Virus record (IMG/VR): IMGVR_UViG_3300010389_000040
Coordinates: 1-41,033 of that record
DNA length: 41,033 nt
From: a virus
Direction: 5' to 3' (one strand)
Shown piece by piece: positions 15,077 to 22,097 of this stretch. The position numbers and the translations under genes were made by a program. A model generated the notes under the pieces. That model was not told the DNA's origin. It did not search any database and saw nothing but the letters and a program-made list of their open reading frames with translations. Position 1 is the first letter of the stretch. The number at the start of each line of letters is the position of its first letter.

Positions 15077-16639
15077 ATGTCCGGGCGATGGAAGGTTGAC
15101 ACATACTACGATACGGGCGATGGTATTTGCCGGGTGCGCAGACAAAAAGACCCGAACATGCCACGCGCCACGTTTTGGGATTTGCTCAACATGGTCTATG
15201 ATGCAGAGTCGGACGATCCAGAGGCCATGCGAGGTGCGACATTTTATGGCAACACACCCTTGGGTGGTGCCGTGTCAAACATCTTCGACCATGACGATGG
15301 GTCGAAGATCATTGCAACATGTGAAGATGGTAAGATTTACGAGTATGGCACCGATTGGGCTGTGACCAGCGGTGCCAGAGCAACGGGCAATTCCACCACA
15401 TCGGGGTTGCGATGGTCGGGCCTTACCTATGAGTCAGCCACATCGAGCAAGGATTTTACCATTCTATGCAATGGTGTCGATGCGCCAATCAAATACGACC
15501 CGGCAACGGGAGCCACATCGCTGGGTGGATCATCCCCATCAACTGGCAATTACCCTGTCCAATTTCAAGGGCGAGCAGTAATGGCCGCTGGGGATGTTGT
15601 GTATTTCAGCAAACCCCAAGATTGTGAAAAGTGGGCCACATCGGATGGCGGTCGACAAATCCCCGTTGCACCGGGAACAGATGGAGATATTACCGCACTA
15701 TTCCCATTCGGTGACAACCTGTTCATTTTTAAGCGTTCATCTATTTACCGCCTCAACCCCACACTGACATTTGACTTGGCAGAGGTAAAACTGGTCAGTT
15801 CAAATATTGGGTGCGTAGCGCACAACGCAATAGACCAAGGTGGGCCAGAGGGTGCAGAAAACCTGATCTTCCCATCATCGCAGGGCGTTGAGATGGTGGC
15901 CGCGACAGACAGTCGCCTTGGCTTTCAAGTGCGAAACATTACACGGTGGGTTAAGCCCATCATTGACACGCGAAACAAATCCGCCATGGCCTCGTCGTGG
16001 GGCTTGTTCAATATCGACCGGCGAGAATATTATTTTGTATTTCCCACAGGTACGGCATCGACACCAAAGGAATGGCTCATTGGAAATTTCGGTCGAGCCG
16101 GAACACGGTTCCCTCGCTGGACACGCGCAAACCTTAATAATATCACAGCCGGTGCCATGGTACATTTGGGCAATGGTGAATATGCGCAGTTCGCAGGAGA
16201 CACCAATGGGCGCATCTATCGCATGCACATTGAGTCTGCGGCGACATTTGGGGATCGCACGTTTACTTCAAGGCTTGTTACGCCATACCGATTGCAGGGT
16301 GCCCCATTCTCCCTCAAGGAATACGGGTGGAGTCACATTGATGTGGACACTGAGGGTGCATATACCGTCACAGCAAACCAAGTGCTACTGCGGCCCAATT
16401 TACCCAATCCGCCAAGCAATCGCGCAAACTTGCGATACATCGGCGTACAGTCTGGTTGGGGTGAAGGGTATTGGGGGGAAGCTGTGTGGGGTGGCAAGTT
16501 GTATGCCGGGGAACGAATACGCCCCCCGAAGGCGCGTCGGGGTGCTGGCATGGCCCACATTGTAAGTTCGACAAATTGGTTTCGCTTTAACGGCGAGGCG
16601 ATTGCATCTAAATATAAACGGGATTCTCTCGCCGCTTAA
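15077..16639 (+). CDS. Tail/stabilisation protein with beta-propeller-like repeats (gp10 type)
   Basis: A 520-residue protein placed after the adaptor, where podoviruses encode the tail nozzle or DNA-stabilisation protein (P22 gp10 / tail-tubular B type). The sequence contains blade-like repeats: NIFDHDDGSKIIATCEDGKI, FTILCNGVDAPIKYD, VQFQGRAVMAAGDVVYFSKP, ITALFPFGDNLFIFKRSSIY, AENLIFPSSQGVEMVAATD, and the C-terminal RPNLPNPPSNRANLRYIGVQ. The start ATG 15077 lies 6 bases after the previous stop. Family assignment rests on repeat pattern and position, not on a unique motif. Confidence 0.7.
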   Translation: MSGRWKVDTYYDTGDGICRVRRQKDPNMPRATFWDLLNMVYDAESDDPEAMRGATFYGNTPLGGAVSNIFDHDDGSKIIATCEDGKIYEYGTDWAVTSGARATGNSTTSGLRWSGLTYESATSSKDFTILCNGVDAPIKYDPATGATSLGGSSPSTGNYPVQFQGRAVMAAGDVVYFSKPQDCEKWATSDGGRQIPVAPGTDGDITALFPFGDNLFIFKRSSIYRLNPTLTFDLAEVKLVSSNIGCVAHNAIDQGGPEGAENLIFPSSQGVEMVAATDSRLGFQVRNITRWVKPIIDTRNKSAMASSWGLFNIDRREYYFVFPTGTASTPKEWLIGNFGRAGTRFPRWTRANLNNITAGAMVHLGNGEYAQFAGDTNGRIYRMHIESAATFGDRTFTSRLVTPYRLQGAPFSLKEYGWSHIDVDTEGAYTVTANQVLLRPNLPNPPSNRANLRYIGVQSGWGEGYWGEAVWGGKLYAGERIRPPKARRGAGMAHIVSSTNWFRFNGEAIASKYKRDSLAA

Positions 16640-16653
16640 AAAGGGGATAGGAT

Positions 16654-17274
16654 ATGGCCGCTGGAACACCTGTTGCTGATTCGATGGGCGAAAACACGTC
16701 GAAAGAAGGCAACAATATCGCCATTTTGGGCGATCACACAGACGACAACCCGGATGCACTGGCCGCCATATTGGACGGGTCGAGTGCAACGCGCCTCAAT
16801 GCCGCAACCGGTAAAGCGATGCACTTTGAAAATCTGCCTTACACAAAAGACCATAAGGCGGATCGCATCGACGTGTACAACAATTCTGGCGGCGCAATCT
16901 CCGAGGGTGACACATTATACGTAAGCGGATATAATGCCACGGAAGAATTATACGAGGTGTCAAAAGCGGTGGTCACAGAGAGCAACACGACAACGCTGTA
17001 TGCGACATGGATTGCTGACGAAGGGATTGCCAATGGCGCGTCGGGTAAAGCTGTCAAGGTGCGCCCGTTGACAGGTCAGGACACCAGTGGACTCACCGTG
17101 GGCCGACCCATATTTTTATCTACAACCGCAGGGGGTTGGACGGGAACGCTCCCTGTCGCCGCAAATCGAATACAGATCATTGGCTATGTTGCTGTGGTCG
17201 ATGCCAGTGTGGGCCGGGTAATCTTTGAACTGCCCGGACAAATCCTTAATTGGGAGTCAGCAGATGAGATTTAG
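16654..17274 (+). CDS. Tail-associated structural protein, 206 aa
   Basis: Beta-rich protein with KADRIDVYNNSGGAISEGDT, LYVSGYNATEELYEVSKAVV, and VGRPIFLSTTAGGWTGTLPV followed by NRIQIIGYVAVVDASVGRVI. The last part resembles the repeated surface domain seen in tail fibre or head-spike proteins of many phages. It overlaps the long tail-fibre gene by 11 bases, so the two are probably expressed together. Confidence 0.65.
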   Translation: MAAGTPVADSMGENTSKEGNNIAILGDHTDDNPDALAAILDGSSATRLNAATGKAMHFENLPYTKDHKADRIDVYNNSGGAISEGDTLYVSGYNATEELYEVSKAVVTESNTTTLYATWIADEGIANGASGKAVKVRPLTGQDTSGLTVGRPIFLSTTAGGWTGTLPVAANRIQIIGYVAVVDASVGRVIFELPGQILNWESADEI

Positions 17275-20200
17275 ACTTTTGTTTCTGTTTGTGTGCCTGG
17301 GCCTTGTGCCATTGCAGGTCGAAGGAGCCACGCGAGAAATTGATGCGCGTGCAGATACCAGCACAAAAAGTGCTGGCAAGCACGTAAGCATTGCGCATGG
17401 GCGAATTGACACGGTTTCGTCGGACAGTGCCACGATTGGCACGCTGAATGTTTTGGGTGGCATCACTATTCCTGCCGCATCAACGCAAACACTTTCCGCC
17501 TTGACTGTAACGAGTTACGTGGACTTCTCTGCGGCAAGCACTGGCACAGTGGATCGGGATTCATCTACTGCCGCGATTACAAGCGGAACGATTACAGGTA
17601 TCACAGACCTTGCCGTAGCAGATGGCGGAACAGGCGCATCGGACGCAAGCACAGCACGAACCAACTTGGGGCTTGCCATCGGCTCTGATGTTCAGGCATA
17701 CATCGCAACCATCGACAAAGATTCATCTACTGCCGCAATTACCTCTGGCTCAGTCACAGGTATCACCGACATCACAGTAGCAGATGGTGGCACAGGCGCA
17801 TCGGACGCATCCACAGCACGAACAAACTTAGGCGTTGCTATTGGCACTGACGTTCAAGCCTACATTGCAACCATCGACAAAGATTCATCCACTGCCGCAA
17901 TCACCAGTGGGACGATTGCAGGTGTGTCATCTATCAACAGCGCAACATCCAACACGCTCGGTGGCACATCCACACTGACAGGGAATTTTGGCATCACCCA
18001 ATCAGGTGGCACATCTACATTAAACGCAGACAGCACATATTTCGCATTTCCAGACACCATACTTGCCAAAGCATCATACAAGATATTGCCATTCGATATG
18101 ACGGATGGACAGTTTCTTGAGATTGACACGCATACGGGTGAAACGGCATATCAAAAGTTCTTGCAAAAGGTAAAGAACACATCGTGGGTGCTTGAGGAAC
18201 GAGCGCAACGAAATGATCCTACGTGGGTGTTTCCGCGCAGGGGTGCTTGGCAGATCACCACTGGACAAGATAGTGTGATTTTGTGGGATTACACGGTGAG
18301 TCCCGTTGATACGGTGATGGTGTTTGCGCGTGGTGGTGCATCCATTGTTTCAGGCGGAAATATGGTTGGGGCATCCAGTGATGTTATTACAGATGTGAAA
18401 TTTCTTGATGGAACTTTTTACGTGGGAACAAAAACGGGAACTGGTGCAATATTTAACGTGATTGATTTTGTTAAAGACCGTTCTTTTGTTTACAGGTCAA
18501 ACAGTAACTACATATATAATGGAGGCATTTCTCAGCGCAACAGTGGCGTATCGTTTTATCAAACCGCAACTATTGCGGTTGTCGTAAACGAGAACGTCAA
18601 CGCAGTCTCAGTAATCCGTGACCCTGAAGGTGCGACAGATGAATTTGGGCGCAGGTTGCCTATTGTGGGTGTTGCTACGGCAGGTGGGGCAAGTGTGAGT
18701 GATGCAGGTATCAATAATTTTTACGACAGTTCTACTTCTACTGAATTTTACAGCATAGATATATCGCCTGATGGTTGGATAGTTGTTGGCGATAGAAATG
18801 CAAGCAATCCAGATCGACCATTTCTTAAGAAATCTGTGAAAACAATTACTGCTGATAGTTGGTCGTTTGACATTTCATTTGCGAATGGCAATGGTGGCAG
18901 TCGTGAAGGTAGTTGGTCTGACGCATCTGTTCACAATGAGACATTGTTATTGCCAAGCCAAAGTGTTGTAAATGGTGTTGACCCTGTGTTTTTGCAAGCC
19001 ACATCTGAAAATATTTTGCTGGCACATATCAACTCAACATCCCTATCAGATGGCATAAATGTTCACATAGACTCTGATGGCAATATTGCATACCAAGACA
19101 CGCTTGCGTGGGATTTGGGTAGCGTGAATGGCGTGTTTAATAATGCGCTGACGAATGTTGGCTCTGCAACATTTGTTGATGGTAAAATTGGTAAAGCCGT
19201 ATCACTGAATGGCACAACCCAATACTTGATTCGACCTGATGACAATGCGTTCAACTTTGGCACGTCAGATATGGCTATTACATTTTGGTTCAAGTCTGCA
19301 TCTGCATCAAATCCAGCAGGTACAGTTAATGTTGTGAGACTACAAAAGAATCCTGACAATTTAGGCTTTGGACTTACAGCTAATGGTTATCCAAACTTTT
19401 TTGTGTGGGATGATAATGCTGCGACAAGTGACGCAATAACACCATCCATAGACGTATATGACGCACTTTGGCACAGTGCTTTGGTTGGGCGCGATGGTGC
19501 TAATTGGGTTATGTATATAGATGGTGTAAAGGTGGGAGAAACAGCAGTTTCAAACGCTTCCGCATCCATCGACCCTGATAGTTTACTGGTTGGAACAGCA
19601 GTTTTTGGTGGCAGTACGACAGGGTTTTTTGCTGGTAATGTTGACAATCTCGCCATCTGGAAACGCGCATTGGTCAACAATGAAATTGTATGGCTGAACA
19701 ATCGTGGACAAGTCGCCAATGGCAACCTCTCTGACTACTTGGGCGCAAACGATGTGGACTATGCAAGCGCAGACCCCAACAGCAACACGTTCACATTTGG
19801 TAATCAAGACACAACATATCACACAACCACATCTGGCTTACCTCTGGCACGTATTCCAAGCGCAGGGGGTAACGTCACAGACGCACACGTAATTGCTTCT
19901 GGTGACAGCACAGCAATCTACCAAGCGACATCGACAAAGACCAAAATCTATCAGCCTGACTTGACAGTGCAACAGTTGGCGCAGGATAAAGGCGTGGAGT
20001 TTGCGCGACCAGTCGCCAACATCAAGCGGTTCGTTGCACCAAGTAATCTGCATCTGTTCGATGCTGTTGTGGACGGTGCAGGGTATGGGGATTACACGCA
20101 AGTAGATCAAGCCATTGATGCTGGGGCAAAGTCGATCTTTATCAAGAACGGCACGTATGACCCATTTGATGCTGATGTGAGTGACTTGTGGATTGTCGGG

Positions 20201-20719
20201 GAATCGCAACGCGATGTTGTGATTAACGGTGGCACGACAGACGATGCCATTGATGTGACAGGCAACTTTGTTACAATCGAAAACCTTGCAGTAAAAACAA
20301 CAGGCGGAACTGGTAATGGCTACGATGGAATCAATCAGTCATCAGGTCAAGATATGCGTGTTTTGCGTGTGTGGGTTCTGGACTCAGATGATGACGGAAT
20401 TGCAGTTGAATCTGGTGCGATACAGGCGGTTATTGAGGATTGTGTGATTTTTGATGCAGATGGCGATGGAGTATTTATCAGTGGCGCGAGGGTTAGGGTC
20501 ATAAACAACCTGTTCCGTGAAAACATCGGTGGCAATGGCGTATCTGTGGATGGCAACGGTGACAATTTTTCAATCACAAGCAATATGATCCGAACCACAT
20601 CGGCAGGTATTTCAATTTCTGCTGGTGGCGACAATGGCATTTACGATGGGAATATTATGGATGTTGCAGTATCAGACTCAGGCACAGGCAATACCGCTGG
20701 TGACAACGAAACCTATTAG
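17264..20719 (+). CDS. Large tail fibre / adhesin with predicted signal peptide, LamG-like and beta-helix domains
   Basis: A 1151-residue protein likely to recognise the host surface. ATG 17264 has GGGAG about seven bases upstream and overlaps the previous gene. Residues 1-22 (MRFRLLFLFVCLGLVPLQVE, then GA) have basic, hydrophobic and cleavage regions of a signal peptide, which is unusual for a fibre. Residues about 98-220 hold a 54-residue repeat with ADGGTGASDASTARTNLG, common in fibre shafts. Residues about 265-580 are beta-rich and unassigned. Residues about 590-812 are LamG/concanavalin-like (GKIGKAVSLNGTTQYL, MAITFWFKSA, WVMYIDGVKVGET, NLAIWKRAL). Residues about 930-1146 form a beta-helix (SIFIKNGTYDP, VTIENLAVKTT, RVINNLFREN). 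The middle of the gene is more AT-rich than its flanks, which suggests domain acquisition. Confidence 0.8.
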   Translation: MRFRLLFLFVCLGLVPLQVEGATREIDARADTSTKSAGKHVSIAHGRIDTVSSDSATIGTLNVLGGITIPAASTQTLSALTVTSYVDFSAASTGTVDRDSSTAAITSGTITGITDLAVADGGTGASDASTARTNLGLAIGSDVQAYIATIDKDSSTAAITSGSVTGITDITVADGGTGASDASTARTNLGVAIGTDVQAYIATIDKDSSTAAITSGTIAGVSSINSATSNTLGGTSTLTGNFGITQSGGTSTLNADSTYFAFPDTILAKASYKILPFDMTDGQFLEIDTHTGETAYQKFLQKVKNTSWVLEERAQRNDPTWVFPRRGAWQITTGQDSVILWDYTVSPVDTVMVFARGGASIVSGGNMVGASSDVITDVKFLDGTFYVGTKTGTGAIFNVIDFVKDRSFVYRSNSNYIYNGGISQRNSGVSFYQTATIAVVVNENVNAVSVIRDPEGATDEFGRRLPIVGVATAGGASVSDAGINNFYDSSTSTEFYSIDISPDGWIVVGDRNASNPDRPFLKKSVKTITADSWSFDISFANGNGGSREGSWSDASVHNETLLLPSQSVVNGVDPVFLQATSENILLAHINSTSLSDGINVHIDSDGNIAYQDTLAWDLGSVNGVFNNALTNVGSATFVDGKIGKAVSLNGTTQYLIRPDDNAFNFGTSDMAITFWFKSASASNPAGTVNVVRLQKNPDNLGFGLTANGYPNFFVWDDNAATSDAITPSIDVYDALWHSALVGRDGANWVMYIDGVKVGETAVSNASASIDPDSLLVGTAVFGGSTTGFFAGNVDNLAIWKRALVNNEIVWLNNRGQVANGNLSDYLGANDVDYASADPNSNTFTFGNQDTTYHTTTSGLPLARIPSAGGNVTDAHVIASGDSTAIYQATSTKTKIYQPDLTVQQLAQDKGVEFARPVANIKRFVAPSNLHLFDAVVDGAGYGDYTQVDQAIDAGAKSIFIKNGTYDPFDADVSDLWIVGESQRDVVINGGTTDDAIDVTGNFVTIENLAVKTTGGTGNGYDGINQSSGQDMRVLRVWVLDSDDDGIAVESGAIQAVIEDCVIFDADGDGVFISGARVRVINNLFRENIGGNGVSVDGNGDNFSITSNMIRTTSAGISISAGGDNGIYDGNIMDVAVSDSGTGNTAGDNETY
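17558..17881 (+). repeat. 162-bp tandem repeat in the tail fibre gene
   Basis: GATTCATCTACTGCCGC-type sequence recurs at 17558, 17720 and 17882, giving two full 162-bp units and a partial third, each unit coding for 54 residues. The units have diverged at many third positions, so this is an older repeat, kept by selection for shaft length. The protein string DGGTGASDASTARTNLG marks each full unit. Confidence 0.85.
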
Positions 20720-20730
20720 GAGGCTACATA

Positions 20731-21123
20731 ATGTTTAAACTTTTACTCGCAGCATTCGTAATGGCGGCCTCTGTGGAGGCGCAGACCGTTGAAGAGTTAC
20801 AAGCACAGATCGACAGCATCAAAGCAGTCGAAGTTACATTGGCGTCACAGGTTCGTGCAGATACGCTCATCGCACAACGTGACAGTGCCATTGTAGATTT
20901 TGGTATCACATTCTACGCAGACAGCGTGGACTCGCAATGGGTGCAGATCGACTTTCCATTGTCCACGTCAACGGGATACAAGCGCGCATTGATACTTGGT
21001 AGCATCGAGGAGTGTATCAGCGATCTCGGTGCAAAACAAACGAATACCGCAGGTCGGTTACGGATTAGGCACGACAAGGCAAAACGCGCAACGACACGAC
21101 TTAACAAGGTGCTGACGCAATGA
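20731..21123 (+). CDS. Exported protein with signal peptide, 130 aa
   Basis: MFKLLLAAFVMAASVEA is a textbook signal peptide with VEA as the cleavage site (after residue 17). The mature part begins with a coiled-coil-like helix (QTVEELQAQIDSIKAVEVTL) and ends in a basic helix. It has an AGGAGG SD and follows the tail fibre, whose N terminus is also signal-like. It precedes the cationic peptide (ATGA overlap) and two membrane proteins, so it may be an exported lysis factor such as an outer spanin-like partner, though it has no lipobox Cys. Function is inferred from context only. Confidence 0.7.
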   Translation: MFKLLLAAFVMAASVEAQTVEELQAQIDSIKAVEVTLASQVRADTLIAQRDSAIVDFGITFYADSVDSQWVQIDFPLSTSTGYKRALILGSIEECISDLGAKQTNTAGRLRIRHDKAKRATTRLNKVLTQ

Positions 21124-21254
21124 AAAACATATTCAAGCGACTTGCAAAGTGGGCCATTAAAACCCTCAAGCGCGAGGGCAAGAAAACCCTGCGCGACAAA
21201 CTGAATGAGCCATTGCAAGACATTGGCATCCCACGCAAGAAGCGGAGGAAATAG
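21120..21254 (+). CDS. Cationic amphipathic peptide, 44 aa (possible disruptin-type lysis peptide)
   Basis: A small gene coupled to the previous one by ATGA. The product begins MKNIFKRLAKWAIKTLKREG and ends IPRKKRRK; 17 of its 44 residues are Lys or Arg, against 4 acidic ones. The first 25 residues form an amphipathic helix with a hydrophobic face of Ile, Phe, Leu, Trp and Ile. That is the profile of membrane-active cationic peptides and recalls the disruptin of phage phiKT, a short cationic peptide that breaks the outer membrane in place of spanins. It lies between an exported protein and single-span membrane proteins. Its GGAGG-containing end provides the SD for the next gene. It could also be a DNA-binding peptide. 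Confidence 0.65.
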   Translation: MKNIFKRLAKWAIKTLKREGKKTLRDKLNEPLQDIGIPRKKRRK

Positions 21255-21256
21255 AC

Positions 21257-21553
21257 ATGGACTTTCTGTCTGGCATTGCAGGACAAGATTTGGGGTGGCT
21301 CGGCACAGTGGCCTCATTGCTCATTGCTGGTGCTTTTCTACCTGCTGTAATTACAATCATTGTGAACTTGTTGCGATTGCCCGTATTGAGGCAGACAGTT
21401 GAGGCCAGTTGCTTTTCTGCTGGCAAGCTGATCTCTGCGCTGGCAACAAAGCGATTGGGTAGTGTAGGGCAAAAACTGGAAGATGGGTTACAAGAGGTCA
21501 AAAATCTTGCCAACGATGCCTTTGATCGTGGCTTAGATGCCGATGATCGGTAG
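21257..21553 (+). CDS. Single-span membrane protein, 98 aa (holin candidate)
   Basis: One strong hydrophobic segment at about 14-40 (LGTVASLLIAGAFLPAVIT then IIVNLL), followed by a basic turn and a helical cytoplasmic or periplasmic tail with VGQKLEDGLQEVKNLANDAF. GGAGG lies eight bases before ATG. The size, single span and place in a cluster with an exported protein, a cationic peptide and a membrane-anchored coiled coil make a holin or other lysis role plausible, but there is no family motif. Confidence 0.6.
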   Translation: MDFLSGIAGQDLGWLGTVASLLIAGAFLPAVITIIVNLLRLPVLRQTVEASCFSAGKLISALATKRLGSVGQKLEDGLQEVKNLANDAFDRGLDADDR

Positions 21554-21564
21554 AGGGGCGAGCA

Positions 21565-22047
21565 ATGGACTTCTCTTGGGTTCCTCACGCAATAGCCGAA
21601 ATCAACAGAGTGCCAGCAGGGCTGCAGATTGCACTGATCGGCCTGGCCTATCTCATTGTCATTCGCACAACGGCATATATCAAAAAGAAGCGGAATGGTG
21701 ACGACACGGTTTCGGGTCGTGCCACATCTACGAGGGGTGCTGTGGAAGAATTTCGTCAAGAATTTGCGCCTATCTTAAAAGACCTTAACGATGCTATTCG
21801 GGCATTGGATAAAACGGTGGGGTCGCTGGATAACTCAGTGAATGAGATTCGTAATCTTGCTAAAAAAAACGCAGAGGATGTTGAGTCCATAAAGGCGACC
21901 ATGCGTGATGCCAAAGAGGAACTCCGCAGGGTTGCAGATATAGAGTTGGCGATTGCAGACAAGATCAATGGTCTTGTTGAGCGCATGGTTGAGGTGAGGA
22001 CGAATCTTGAGAATGTAATCCGACAGGAAGTGAGAAAAGCAATATGA
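21565..22047 (+). CDS. Membrane-anchored coiled-coil protein (inner-spanin-like)
   Basis: A 160-residue protein with a transmembrane segment at about 18-38 (GLQIALIGLAYLIVIRTTAY), a Lys-rich stop (IKKKRNGDD), then a long coiled coil to the C terminus (LNDAIRALDKTVGSLDNSVN, IKATMRDAKEELRRVADIEL). An N-terminal anchor with a long coiled coil is the layout of inner-membrane spanins, although the basic residues after the span would usually face the cytoplasm. No outer-spanin lipoprotein was found inside or near it. A virion or membrane-tether role is the alternative. Confidence 0.6.
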   Translation: MDFSWVPHAIAEINRVPAGLQIALIGLAYLIVIRTTAYIKKKRNGDDTVSGRATSTRGAVEEFRQEFAPILKDLNDAIRALDKTVGSLDNSVNEIRNLAKKNAEDVESIKATMRDAKEELRRVADIELAIADKINGLVERMVEVRTNLENVIRQEVRKAI

Positions 22048-22097
22048 TGATGGCGTTTCCAAAAGGTGAGTTTGGTTTTTAGACAAGAGGACAGATC

